In this document: piece by piece, positions 15,273-24,510 of the stretch
How the letters are laid out: the number at the start of each line of letters is the position of its first letter
Numbering within the stretch: the stretch's first letter is position 1
Assembly: GCF_004362665.1 (NCBI RefSeq)
Contig: NZ_SNXR01000012.1
Coordinates: 62,001 to 126,000, forward strand
From: Flavobacterium dankookense
Lineage (GTDB): Bacteria; Bacteroidota; Bacteroidia; Flavobacteriales; Flavobacteriaceae
Reading direction: 5' to 3'
DNA length: 64,000 nucleotides
Made by a program: the position numbers and the translations under genes
Notes under the pieces: model-generated
Database searches by the model: none
Seen by the model: only the letters and a program-made list of their open reading frames with translations
Told to the model about the DNA's origin: nothing

Positions 15273-15329
15273 CGTAAAAATAATAAAATTGGATTTTAAA
15301 ATTTGGCAAGACACGAGTACTTATAAACA
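15273..15329. repeat. 57-bp direct repeat, copy B
   Basis: The second copy of 14062-14118, with one mismatch. It marks the right end of the duplicated region, about 70 bp before the end of the lacI-type gene. Confidence 0.9.
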
Positions 15330-15400
15330 TTTTTTACTAAGGCTTGGTATTCAATTCCATCGTTATCAATGACAATTGTTTTCCATGTATTCGTTAGTTC

Positions 15401-16420
15401 TTACTTCGAAGACTCGCGTTCAATAATGCTCGTAGAAAGCTCTACTGTTCGAGGCGTGAAAGGTTTACCATCTTTACGGGCATTCATTTCTTCAAGGAGT
15501 AGCTCAAAGGATTTGGCACCCATTTCGTAACTTGGTTGATCGACAGTGCTGAGTTTTGGTGTGATGACTTGCGACATGAACCAGTTGCTAAATCCGATGA
15601 TTTTTATTTGTTGTGGAATGGGAACATTGACTTCGTTGCAATGGGCTAATACGCCAACGGCTACTAAATCAGTAATGGCAAAGATGCCATCCACATCGGG
15701 ATGGTCGGCAAGGATTTGTTTGGCAAATGTTTTTCCTTCTTCAAAAGTTACGTTTTGGCAGGTGTACACCAATTTGGAATCGAAAGGAATTTGGTTTTGT
15801 TCGAGTGCTTTCTTGTAGCCCAAAAAACGGTCAATAGCGTTTTGCGGATTTACTGGTCCGCGAATGTGGGCTATTTTTTTGCATCCTTTTTTTATAAGAT
15901 GTTCAGTAGCTTCAAAAGCGGCTTTTTGGTCGTTGATGATTACTTTGGAACTTGGAATTAGTTTGGCGATTTTATCAAATTGCACAAAAGGTATTTCGCG
16001 GCGCATGATTTCTTTGATATGTTCGTCGCCATTGGACTCGTTGGACAAGGAAATGATGATACCATCCACACGTTTGTTCAACAAGAGTTCTACTTGTTTT
16101 TTTTCGAGCTCCATCGACTCATTCGATTGAAGGATGATGACGAGATAGCCTTGCTTTTCCGCTTCGGCTATGATACCGTTAATTACATTGGAAAAAAAAT
16201 GGTGTACCACTTCGGGAATAATTAATCCGATGGTTCTGGATTCTTTGGTTCTGAGGTTAACGGCAAACGAATTGGGTGTGTATTGAAGATTTTTAGCAAG
16301 CTCTAAAACGGCATTACGTGTTTTAGCACTAACATCGGGATAGTTTTTTAAGGCTTTGGAAACCGTTGTAATAGAGATTCCTAATGTTTCGGCTATTTGT
16401 TTTAAAGTTGTCTCTTTCAT
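15401..16420 (-). CDS. LacI-family transcriptional regulator of the sucrose locus
   Basis: The 339-residue LacI/GalR protein has an N-terminal helix-turn-helix (LKQIAETLGISITTVSKAL, 6-24) with a hinge helix. The periplasmic-binding-protein-like sugar domain includes TIGLIIPEVVHHFF and the typical GFSNW segment. It is divergent from the TonB receptor gene, with twin perfect palindromes between them (16456-16491). By position it probably represses the 16.6-22.8 kb sugar genes and itself, and is released by the substrate or a breakdown product. The family is secure; the ligand (sucrose, fructose or a derivative) is inferred. Confidence 0.9.
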   Translation of the reverse strand: MKETTLKQIAETLGISITTVSKALKNYPDVSAKTRNAVLELAKNLQYTPNSFAVNLRTKESRTIGLIIPEVVHHFFSNVINGIIAEAEKQGYLVIILQSNESMELEKKQVELLLNKRVDGIIISLSNESNGDEHIKEIMRREIPFVQFDKIAKLIPSSKVIINDQKAAFEATEHLIKKGCKKIAHIRGPVNPQNAIDRFLGYKKALEQNQIPFDSKLVYTCQNVTFEEGKTFAKQILADHPDVDGIFAITDLVAVGVLAHCNEVNVPIPQQIKIIGFSNWFMSQVITPKLSTVDQPSYEMGAKSFELLLEEMNARKDGKPFTPRTVELSTSIIERESSK

Positions 16421-16455
16421 TTAACAAATATGATAAAAATTTCTCAAAAGACAAT

Positions 16456-16491
16456 CGAAAACGTTTTCGGTGTTTTCGAAAACGTTTTCGA
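16456..16491. promoter_or_regulatory. Twin LacI-type operators
   Basis: Two copies of the 14-bp palindrome CGAAAACGTTTTCG (16456-16469 and 16477-16490) are spaced 21 bp, two helical turns. The second extends to TCGAAAACGTTTTCGA. They carry the central CG typical of LacI-family operators and lie between the divergent regulator and receptor genes. Confidence 0.88.
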
Positions 16492-16577
16492 TATATATTT
16501 GATAAAAAATAGTGGTTAAAAAATATAATTTCGGAATTAAATCCATTAAAATTTATTAACCAAACAATTTTACAAAA

Positions 16578-19202
16578 ATGAAAAAAACTACCTTATTACA
16601 ACGCAAGTTGTCTTTTTTATTGGTCTTTTTTGTCTATCAGTTTGCTTTTTCGCAGTCAGGAAGCTTGACGGGAAAAGTAACCGATGCGAAAGGTCAGCCC
16701 ATTATTGGCGCCAATATTAGTGTTGACTCTAGTTCAAAAGCTACTATTAGTGATGCCGATGGTAATTATACTATTGGCGGTTTAACCAACGGTGAAGTAT
16801 CAGTAACAGCTTCAAGCATTGGCTATGCTACTCAAAAAAACAAAGTAACCATTTCAGGAGCAACTACCTTAAACTTCGAATTAGCTGAAGAAGCTAACGC
16901 ACTAGAAGAAGTAGTAGTAACAGGAGTTGTAAACCCAAGAGCAAAAATCAAATCGAGTGTTTCTATTACAACGCTGGATGTGAAACAAGTAGAGCAATCA
17001 GCACCACGCTCAACAGCAGAGATTTTTAGAACTATTCCTGGTATTCGTTCTGAATCATCAGGTGGTGAAGGAAATGCTAATATATCGGTTCGTGGAGTTC
17101 CTATTTCATCTGGAGGTTCTAAATATTTACAATTGCAAGAAGACGGATTGCCTGTATTATTATTTGGTGATATTGCTTTTGCTACTGCCGATATCTTTAC
17201 TCGTTTTGACCGCAATATTGCAAAAGTGGAGGCTATTCGTGGTGGTTCTGCCTCAGTATTATCGTCTAACTCGCCAGGTGGTATCATTAACTTTATCAGC
17301 AAAACTGGAAAGACAGAAGGTGGAAGTATGGTGACAAGTTTTGGTTTGGATTATAACGATTTTAGAACCGATATTGAATATGGTGCTCGAATTGGAGACG
17401 GATTGTATTTTCACGCTGGTGGATTTTACAGAACTGGTGAAGGCGTTAGAAGTCCTGGTTTTTCAGCCAACAATGGTGGACAATTTAAAATGAATATTAC
17501 TAAAGAATTTGAAAGTGGTTCGGTAACGGTTTATACTAAATTCTTAAACGACAGAGCAGCAGCTTATATGCCAATGCCTGTTCAAGTAACAGGAACTAAT
17601 GCTAGTCCAAACTGGAGCAGCGTTAGAGGATATGATGCTACATCGGGTGCTTTGCAATCGGTTTATTTAAAACACAATGTTGGTCTTGGTCCTGATGGAA
17701 ACGTTAGAAGAGGTGATGTGGCTGATGGTATGAATCCTGTTTCTAAAACCATTGGTGTATCGGCTAATTTTGATTTAGGCGAAGGATGGAAAGTAACTAA
17801 TAACGGTCGTTTTTCTTCTAACAGTGGACAATTTATTGCTCCATTCCCAGCAGAAGTTGCTTCGGCTAGTACGATTGCCAATTCATTTGGTGCAGGTTCT
17901 ACTTTGTCTTATGCAAACAATGGTGCTGCGTTTAACACTGCAAACGGATTGGTGGCACGAATTCACATGTTTGACACGCAACTGAATAATTTTAATAACT
18001 TTATGAATGATTTGAGAGTTACTAAAAAGTTTGATAAAGTGGGTGTTACAGCAGGTTATTTTAAATCGATTCAAAACATTTCGATGTCGTGGTTGTGGAA
18101 TTCGTATCTACAAGAAGTATCAGACAACAATCCAAGATTAATTAATGTTACCGATGCTAGTGGTACTTTATTATCTGATAACGGATTGTATGCTTATGGA
18201 ACACCATTTTGGGGTAACCTTGCTAGAAATTATGACACGCAACATGGCGTATCAGCACCTTATGCTAATATTACTTTTGATGCTACCGATGCTTTATCGC
18301 TTGAAGGAGGAATTCGTTATGACATGGGACAAGTAAATGGTTCGTTTGCTGGTGGAACATCAAGTGCGTTTGATATCAACAATGATGGTTCGCTTTCTGC
18401 ACCAGAACAAAACGTTTTTGCGGTAAATACTACTAGTACAACTGCTGTTGATTATGACTATGATTATGTTTCTTACTCTATTGGTGCTAACTATTTGTTG
18501 GATGCTCAACAATCGGTTTTTGCTCGTTATAGTAAAGGTGCTTCTGCTAAAGCCGATAGAATTTTATTCTCAGGATTAGACTATTTGGATGGAGATAAAA
18601 TCAACTCTCTTGACTTTTTAGCACAAGCTGAGATTGGATACAAAAGAAAATTCGCTAAAGGTTATGTATATGCTACATTCTTTACTTCTACTACTACAGA
18701 AGAAGGTGGATATGAAGCTACATCAAACAGCATAATCGAAAACGATTATAAATCATTAGGTTTAGAGGTTGAATCGTCTTATAATGTAAACGAAGATTTA
18801 AATTTAAGAGGTGCATTTACGTACACAAAAGCTGAAGTAACATCGGGTGCAAATAATGGAAATGAGCCAAGAAGACAACCAAAAATGATGTATAACTTTA
18901 TTCCAACGTATAAATTTGGAAAAAGTGATAACACTTTAGGATTGAGCTTTATTGGACAAACCAAATCGTATGCACAAGACAATAATGAGTTGGTTATGAA
19001 TGGATTTGTTGTTGTAAATGGATTTGTAGAATTCGGAATTACAAAAGGATTATCATTAAATGTTGCCGGAAATAACTTGTTCAACACCTTAGCTATTACT
19101 GAGGCAGAAGAAGGAAGTATTACGGATAACACCACCAATATTGTAAGAGCAAGACCATTGCCAGGAAGATCATTATCTATGGCATTGTCTTATAAGTTCT
19201 AA
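16578..19202 (+). CDS. TonB-dependent outer-membrane receptor, sugar locus
   Basis: This is an 874-residue outer-membrane active transporter. It has a signal peptide (ending FAFSQ), then a carboxypeptidase-regulatory-like beta domain (about 28-110, GSLTGKVTDAKGQPIIGANI). A TonB-box-like EEVVVTG and a plug domain (about 120-245, with VRGVPIS and GSASVLSSNSPGGIINFI) precede a 22-strand-type barrel ending in Phe (SMALSYKF). No SusD partner is adjacent, so it is the single-receptor type. It lies directly downstream of the LacI operators and upstream of the SLC45 transporter and glycosidase genes, so its substrate is probably sucrose or a related oligosaccharide. A hairpin follows the gene. Confidence 0.9.
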   Translation: MKKTTLLQRKLSFLLVFFVYQFAFSQSGSLTGKVTDAKGQPIIGANISVDSSSKATISDADGNYTIGGLTNGEVSVTASSIGYATQKNKVTISGATTLNFELAEEANALEEVVVTGVVNPRAKIKSSVSITTLDVKQVEQSAPRSTAEIFRTIPGIRSESSGGEGNANISVRGVPISSGGSKYLQLQEDGLPVLLFGDIAFATADIFTRFDRNIAKVEAIRGGSASVLSSNSPGGIINFISKTGKTEGGSMVTSFGLDYNDFRTDIEYGARIGDGLYFHAGGFYRTGEGVRSPGFSANNGGQFKMNITKEFESGSVTVYTKFLNDRAAAYMPMPVQVTGTNASPNWSSVRGYDATSGALQSVYLKHNVGLGPDGNVRRGDVADGMNPVSKTIGVSANFDLGEGWKVTNNGRFSSNSGQFIAPFPAEVASASTIANSFGAGSTLSYANNGAAFNTANGLVARIHMFDTQLNNFNNFMNDLRVTKKFDKVGVTAGYFKSIQNISMSWLWNSYLQEVSDNNPRLINVTDASGTLLSDNGLYAYGTPFWGNLARNYDTQHGVSAPYANITFDATDALSLEGGIRYDMGQVNGSFAGGTSSAFDINNDGSLSAPEQNVFAVNTTSTTAVDYDYDYVSYSIGANYLLDAQQSVFARYSKGASAKADRILFSGLDYLDGDKINSLDFLAQAEIGYKRKFAKGYVYATFFTSTTTEEGGYEATSNSIIENDYKSLGLEVESSYNVNEDLNLRGAFTYTKAEVTSGANNGNEPRRQPKMMYNFIPTYKFGKSDNTLGLSFIGQTKSYAQDNNELVMNGFVVVNGFVEFGITKGLSLNVAGNNLFNTLAITEAEEGSITDNTTNIVRARPLPGRSLSMALSYKF

Positions 19203-19224
19203 GAAAAAGTTTCATGTTAGTTTG

Positions 19225-19267
19225 AATAATTCCTGTATCATAAATTTATGGTATGGGAATTATTTTT
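19225..19267 (+). terminator. Hairpin between the receptor and the transporter gene
   Basis: AATAATTCC (19225-19233) pairs with GGAATTATT (19256-19264), with some inner pairing, and is followed by T residues. It may be a partial terminator that lowers expression of the downstream cytosolic genes relative to the receptor. Confidence 0.5.
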
Positions 19268-19308
19268 AAAGTAAAGAGTACTATTGCAATAAGTAAAAAG
19301 TATCAAAA

Positions 19309-20691
19309 ATGAGTGAAAAGAAAGCATTATCGTTTTGGCAGATTTGGAATATGAATTTTGGATTTTTTGGAATACAATTCAGTTTTGGATTGCAACAAAG
19401 CAACATGAGCGCCATCTATAAATATCTTGGTGCTGACGAAAGTAGTTTACCAATGCTTTGGCTTGCTGGACCTATTACGGGATTGATTGTTCAGCCCATA
19501 GTAGGTGCAATAAGCGATGGCACTTGGTCACCACGATTTGGCAGAAGAAAACCATTTTTTCTTATTGGTGCTTTAATTTCTAGTCTTTGTTTGTTGCTTA
19601 TGCCCTATTCTAGTACGCTGTTTATGGCGGCTAGTTTGTTGTGGATATTGGATGCTGCAAACAATATTGCTATGGAACCGTATCGTGCATTTGTTGCTGA
19701 TAAGTTAAACGAAAAACAAATGTCGCTAGGTTTCTTAATGCAAAGCTTTTTTACCGGTTTTGGAATTACGTTGGCTAATTTTACTCCTGCTATATTAGTA
19801 TCGCTGAGTTTTTTATCTATTACTGATAAAATGGAAAATGGGATTCCAACTTATACTTATTGGGCATTTTTTATTGGTGCCTTTGCCTCTATTTCTTCCG
19901 TTTTACTTTCTGTAATTACCACCAAAGAATATCCACCAACAGTAGAAGAGTTAACGCTTATTGAAGAAAAGAAGAAAGAATCTATTTTTAAAACGGTTAA
20001 AAATGACATCGTTGAAGCCTTTCAAACTATGCCGTTGACGATGAAACAATTGATACCTGTGAAATTCTTTACTTGGTATGCTATGTTTTGTTATTGGCAA
20101 TACATCACTTCTTCGCTTTCCTTATCCTTATTTGGCACTACAGACCAAGCTACTGAAGCATTTTCGAAAGCACAACTGTTGACAGGTAGCTTGAATGGAA
20201 CGTACAATATCATATGCTTTTTAGTGGCTTTCTTGTTGGTTCCATTAGCGATGAAAATTGGTGCTAAAGGCGTTCATTTTTTTGCTCTAACGCTCGGCGG
20301 AATAGGTTTATTGTCCATTCCATTATTGAACAATACGGATATCTTATTTACTATGTATAATCCGTTTGGGGAATCGATACCTGTAACCACTATTTTTCTA
20401 TACTCTTTTGGATTAGGAATTTCTTGGGCTTCTACTATGGCTATGCCTTATCAGCTTTTAGCAGGTTCTATACCTAAAGAAAAAACAGGCGTTTATATGG
20501 GTATTTTTAATATGTTTATTGTAATACCCATGGCGATTCAAATACTAACCATGCAGTATTTTGTTTATGATTTATTGGGCAACAATCCGATGAATGTTAT
20601 CAAATTAGCTGGTGTGTTTTTGGTTCTTGCTGGAATTTTGACCTTATTTATCACCGTAAAAAATAAAAATCAAATCGTAAAAAGTGAATAA
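19309..20691 (+). CDS. SLC45-type sugar (sucrose/maltose) MFS transporter
   Basis: This is a 460-residue inner-membrane protein with about 12 membrane helices. FGFFGIQFSFGLQQSNMSAIY at the N-terminus and QPIVGAISDGTWSPRFGRRKP between helices 2 and 3 are hallmarks of the glycoside-pentoside-hexuronide/SLC45-like branch that carries sucrose or maltose, usually with protons. It overlaps the following glycosidase gene by 8 nt, so uptake and hydrolysis are coupled. Substrate choice between sucrose and maltose cannot be settled from sequence; the fructokinase-like gene downstream favours sucrose. Confidence 0.85.
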   Translation: MSEKKALSFWQIWNMNFGFFGIQFSFGLQQSNMSAIYKYLGADESSLPMLWLAGPITGLIVQPIVGAISDGTWSPRFGRRKPFFLIGALISSLCLLLMPYSSTLFMAASLLWILDAANNIAMEPYRAFVADKLNEKQMSLGFLMQSFFTGFGITLANFTPAILVSLSFLSITDKMENGIPTYTYWAFFIGAFASISSVLLSVITTKEYPPTVEELTLIEEKKKESIFKTVKNDIVEAFQTMPLTMKQLIPVKFFTWYAMFCYWQYITSSLSLSLFGTTDQATEAFSKAQLLTGSLNGTYNIICFLVAFLLVPLAMKIGAKGVHFFALTLGGIGLLSIPLLNNTDILFTMYNPFGESIPVTTIFLYSFGLGISWASTMAMPYQLLAGSIPKEKTGVYMGIFNMFIVIPMAIQILTMQYFVYDLLGNNPMNVIKLAGVFLVLAGILTLFITVKNKNQIVKSE

Positions 20692-21859
20692 AATAGCCTA
20701 TCAAAAAGCAATTGATTTATTGCATCGTGTATCCAGTCCAAATGGATTTTTAGCTAGTGCAGAAAACACAACTAACTACAACAGGGTTTGGGCTCGTGAT
20801 GGTGTTATTTGTGGTTTGGCCGCATTGGCTTCTGGTGATGAAAAGCTAATCGCTACTTTTAAAAACACTTTGGAAACCTTGGCAGAACACCAACACGTGA
20901 TGGGAACAATTCCTTCTAATGTGTTAGTAAAAGAAACCTCAACCGAGGTGAGTTATGGTGGATTAGCCGGAAGAGTTGATGCCGTTACTTGGTATATCAT
21001 TGGTGTTTGTCAATATGCCTATTCGCAGGATGAACCATCGTTTATTATTGAACACAACACTGCTATTGAAAAAGTTTTTGAATTATTAGAAGCTTGGGAA
21101 TTTAATAATAAACACTTATTGTATGTGCCGTTATCTGGAAACTGGGCAGACGAATACATCACCGATGGCTATGTTTTATACGATCAATTATTGCGCATTT
21201 GGGCTTTAAAGAGTTATAACTATTTTGCAAAAAGTGACATTATTGCTCAAAAAATTGAAAATTGTACCCAGCAAGTGCTACTCAATTTTATGCCCAATAC
21301 CGAAGGCGAAAAATTCCATCCACGCGCTTATGAAATGGTAGATTTTAAACCGTATATGCCTTGTTCTTTCTCGCCTGCTGGCTATAAAACGCAATTGGAT
21401 GCTTTTGCCAATTCACTTGTTTTATTATTAAAAATTGGCAACATTGATTTTCAAAAAAAACTAAGTGATTTCCTTTTTAGTTTGGCTTCAGAAATGCCTT
21501 TGGGTTTAATTCCTGCTTTTTGGCCGCCTGTTTTTGAAACCGATGAACATTGGAATTTATTAAAGAATAATTGCAAATACGAGTTCCGAAATCATCCGTA
21601 TGAATTTCATAACGGTGGCAGTTGGTCTATGGTCAATGGTTTTTTTGGATTGGCACTTTCACAAAGAAAAGAAAACACCAAAGCAGAAACCATTTTAACA
21701 AAAATTAATGAAGCTAACGCCTTTGACGATTATTCGTTTTATGAAAATTTCAATACAGCAACAAAAGAACCAAATGGTGTTGCGTATTGTGCTTGGAGTG
21801 CGGCAGCAAGCGTTTTAGTTCACCAAACATTACATACTAATTTTAAATTATTACTATAA
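20684..21859 (+). CDS. GH100-like glycosidase, probable cytosolic invertase
   Basis: The 391-residue protein has no signal peptide and an (alpha/alpha)6-barrel pattern: YNRVWARDGVICGLAAL (28-44), PLSGNWADEYITDG and FHNGGSWSMVNGFFGLAL. It resembles bacterial neutral/alkaline invertases (GH100), though such proteins are sometimes named glycogen debranching-like. The GTG start at 20684 overlaps the transporter gene. Between a sucrose-type transporter and a PfkB kinase, cleavage of sucrose to glucose and fructose in the cytosol is the best reading. Catalytic residues were not assigned with certainty. A debranching or other alpha-glycosidase role remains possible. Confidence 0.68.
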   Translation: MNKIAYQKAIDLLHRVSSPNGFLASAENTTNYNRVWARDGVICGLAALASGDEKLIATFKNTLETLAEHQHVMGTIPSNVLVKETSTEVSYGGLAGRVDAVTWYIIGVCQYAYSQDEPSFIIEHNTAIEKVFELLEAWEFNNKHLLYVPLSGNWADEYITDGYVLYDQLLRIWALKSYNYFAKSDIIAQKIENCTQQVLLNFMPNTEGEKFHPRAYEMVDFKPYMPCSFSPAGYKTQLDAFANSLVLLLKIGNIDFQKKLSDFLFSLASEMPLGLIPAFWPPVFETDEHWNLLKNNCKYEFRNHPYEFHNGGSWSMVNGFFGLALSQRKENTKAETILTKINEANAFDDYSFYENFNTATKEPNGVAYCAWSAAASVLVHQTLHTNFKLLL

Positions 21860-21860
21860 A

Positions 21861-22787
21861 TTGAAACCTATAGATATTATTTGCATCGGAGAAGTACTCA
21901 TTGATTTTATTGGTCATGAAGTCAATACCTCCATCAATAGAACCAAAGACTATCATCGTTTTCTTGGCGGTTCGCCTACTAATGTTGCGGTTAATAGTTC
22001 GCGACTGGGTTTGCATTCCATTTTAGTGGCTTCGTGTGGTCAAGACGGTTTGGGCGATTATGTCATTAGAAAGTTAAAAGCTAATAATGTCAACACCGAT
22101 TTTATTGGAAAATCAGATACTGTTCCAACTTCAGTCATATTTGTTTCTAAATCGACCGAAACTCCCGATTTTATTCCTTATCGTCAAGCCGATTGCGAAA
22201 TCTTTGAAAATCAACTACCCGATGAAATCATAGCCAATGCTAAAATATTTCACACCACTTGTTTTGCTTTGAGCAAAAATCCAGCAAGGCAAACTATTTT
22301 AAATAGAGCCAAAAAAGCAGCTGAATTGGGTTTAAAATTAAGCATTGATATTAATTTTTCTGAACGCATTTGGCCTGACAGAGAAGAAGCAAAACAAGTT
22401 CTTAGCGAATATCTTTCTAATGATCCTTTAGTGAAATTAAGTGAAGATGATTGTTATCGTCTTTTTGCTAGCGTAAAATCAGAAGAATTTATTTTTGATT
22501 ATTTTCATAAAATGGGTGTGTCAACTATCTGCTTAACTAAAGGTAAAAACGGTGTTGTTGTTTCTGATATTGAAAAAGGTTTATTTTTTCAAAAAGCCAT
22601 CCCAATCGAAGAAATAAAAGATACTACTGGTGCAGGCGATGCTTTTTGGACTGGTTTCTTGTTTGCACAACTAAGACAATATGATTTGAATACGAGCATT
22701 ACTATTGCCCAAAAATTAGCTTCTATCAAACTTCAAAATGTTGGTCGATTACCCGATGATATTAATATAAACGAATTGGTTACTTAA
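21861..22787 (+). CDS. PfkB-family sugar kinase, probable fructokinase
   Basis: The 308-residue ribokinase/PfkB enzyme phosphorylates a sugar with ATP. It has the N-terminal GG signature region (FLGGSPTNVAVN, 34-45) and the C-terminal DTTGAGDAF (254-262) with catalytic Asp260. The start is TTG at 21861, one base after the previous stop. As last gene of the LacI-controlled locus it most likely makes fructose 6-phosphate from the fructose freed by the GH100-like enzyme. PfkB family specificity varies (fructose, 2-keto-3-deoxygluconate, ribose), so the substrate is inferred from context. A strong terminator follows. Confidence 0.87.
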   Translation: MKPIDIICIGEVLIDFIGHEVNTSINRTKDYHRFLGGSPTNVAVNSSRLGLHSILVASCGQDGLGDYVIRKLKANNVNTDFIGKSDTVPTSVIFVSKSTETPDFIPYRQADCEIFENQLPDEIIANAKIFHTTCFALSKNPARQTILNRAKKAAELGLKLSIDINFSERIWPDREEAKQVLSEYLSNDPLVKLSEDDCYRLFASVKSEEFIFDYFHKMGVSTICLTKGKNGVVVSDIEKGLFFQKAIPIEEIKDTTGAGDAFWTGFLFAQLRQYDLNTSITIAQKLASIKLQNVGRLPDDININELVT

Positions 22788-22790
22788 TAA

Positions 22791-22818
22791 AAAACCCAAC
22801 AGTAGTGTTGGGTTTTTT
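22791..22818. terminator. Bidirectional intrinsic terminator
   Basis: A perfect 11-bp stem AAAACCCAACA/TGTTGGGTTTT with a 4-nt loop and T-tract separates the convergent sugar kinase and sodium symporter genes. Confidence 0.9.
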
Positions 22819-22838
22819 ATTTAAGACAAGAACTGCTT

Positions 22839-24509
22839 CTACCAGAAAATAGTGTACAACGCCGCTAAGATGGATAAGATAATCAACATCCCGACGGTAA
22901 AGCTTGGCGACATCTTGAACATGGTTTTATCTACTTCTAAACCATTGGTTTGAACACCTCTTTTAGTTTCATAGCTACTAATAAAATACATTCCGATAAC
23001 GCAAATTAAGAACACAAATCCCATACGGTCAATAAACGGAATTTCATAAACGCCATCCGCATTTGGCACTGCAAATCCCATTGGGCTTAAAAATGATAAA
23101 TCGATAAACGCAGGCAGGAATTTGAAAATAATAGAGAACATAAAACCGCCAATGGTGGCAAACAAAGCTGCATTGGAAGTAGTTTTTTTCCAGAAAAAAC
23201 CTAGGATGAACATGGCAAAAATTCCTGGACTAACAAATCCTGTATATTCCTGAATGTATTGGAAGCCTCCTTTTTTGTCAATTCCTAAAAATGGTGCAAC
23301 TACTACCGCAATTAGCATGGCTGCAACAATAGTTAGTTTTCCGATGTTGACTAATTTCTTTTCGGAAGCTTCGGTATTGATTTTTTCTTTATAAACATCG
23401 AGCGTGAAAATGGTCGCAATACTGTTGGCTTTTCCAGCTAGTGAAGCTACGATGGCAGCGGTTAGTGCAGCAAAAGACAATCCTTTTAAACCGGTTGGTA
23501 ATAAATTCAACAGAATTGGGTAAGCTCTATCTGGATTTACTGTTCCGTCTTGAAGCATTTCTGTTTGAAAGTGTCCGTTTTGGTATAAAACGTAAGCCGC
23601 AATTCCAGGAAGAACAACTATAATAGGCATTAAAAGTTTTAGAAAAGCGGCAAAAAGAATTCCGCCACGCGCTGTTTTTAAATCAGCACCCAAAGCACGC
23701 TGTGTGATGTATTGGTTACAACCCCAATAATTTAGATTGATGATTAACATTCCACCTATTAGCACAGAAAGTCCAGGCAAATCCATATAATTGGGATTTG
23801 TAGTGTCGAAAATCATGTGGAAATGGTCATCGGCTTTTTCACGCATGAGGTTAAATCCGCTGATGGCACCTTCGGAACCAAATTCAGTTGCGACTAAATT
23901 TAGTGCCAAATAGGTAGTTACTAATCCGCCAAGAATAAGGAAAAACACTTGTATCACATCGGTATATCCAATTACTTTCATTCCGCCAAGGGTAATCATA
24001 ATGGCAAAAATGGCTAAGAAAATCATACAAAAAGTGATGTTTAAGCCTGAAATACTGCTGATGGCTAAAGCACCTAGATAGAGTATTGACGTTAGGTTTA
24101 CTAGAACGTAAAGCAACAACCAAAACACCGCCATAATCATAGCTACATTGCCGTTGTACCGTTGTTTTAGGTATTGTGGCATGGTGAAAATCTTGTTCTT
24201 CAGATAAACGGGCATGAAAAATACGGCAACGATAATCAGGGTCAATGCTGCCATCCATTCATAGGTGGCAATGGCTAATCCCATTTTGAAACCGCTTCCG
24301 CTCATTCCGATAAATTGTTCAGCACTGATGTTACTTGCGATAAGCGAAGCACCAATTGCCCACCAAGTGAGCGAACCTTCAGCCAGAAAATAATCGTTAC
24401 TATTGGTTTGTGCTTTCTTCTTTCGGTTGTATATCCACAATCCATATCCTACGATAATGATAAAGTAGAGGAAGAAAACGATATAATCGTTGGTGGTTAA
24501 AGTTTGCAT
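22839..24509 (-). CDS. Sodium/sugar symporter (SSS family), probable galactose uptake
   Basis: The 556-residue inner-membrane protein has about 14 helices. Family features include the N-terminal DYFLAEGSLTWWAIGASLIASNIS segment, which contains the conserved sodium-site and sugar-facing region of vSGLT-type transporters, and GGMKVIGYTDVIQVFFL. It starts 1 nt after galT in a galactose operon, so galactose is the likely substrate. The C-terminal helix ends close to the bidirectional terminator. The SSS call is secure; galactose specificity is inferred from the operon. Confidence 0.88.
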   Translation of the reverse strand: MQTLTTNDYIVFFLYFIIIVGYGLWIYNRKKKAQTNSNDYFLAEGSLTWWAIGASLIASNISAEQFIGMSGSGFKMGLAIATYEWMAALTLIIVAVFFMPVYLKNKIFTMPQYLKQRYNGNVAMIMAVFWLLLYVLVNLTSILYLGALAISSISGLNITFCMIFLAIFAIMITLGGMKVIGYTDVIQVFFLILGGLVTTYLALNLVATEFGSEGAISGFNLMREKADDHFHMIFDTTNPNYMDLPGLSVLIGGMLIINLNYWGCNQYITQRALGADLKTARGGILFAAFLKLLMPIIVVLPGIAAYVLYQNGHFQTEMLQDGTVNPDRAYPILLNLLPTGLKGLSFAALTAAIVASLAGKANSIATIFTLDVYKEKINTEASEKKLVNIGKLTIVAAMLIAVVVAPFLGIDKKGGFQYIQEYTGFVSPGIFAMFILGFFWKKTTSNAALFATIGGFMFSIIFKFLPAFIDLSFLSPMGFAVPNADGVYEIPFIDRMGFVFLICVIGMYFISSYETKRGVQTNGLEVDKTMFKMSPSFTVGMLIILSILAALYTIFW

Positions 24510-24510
24510 A

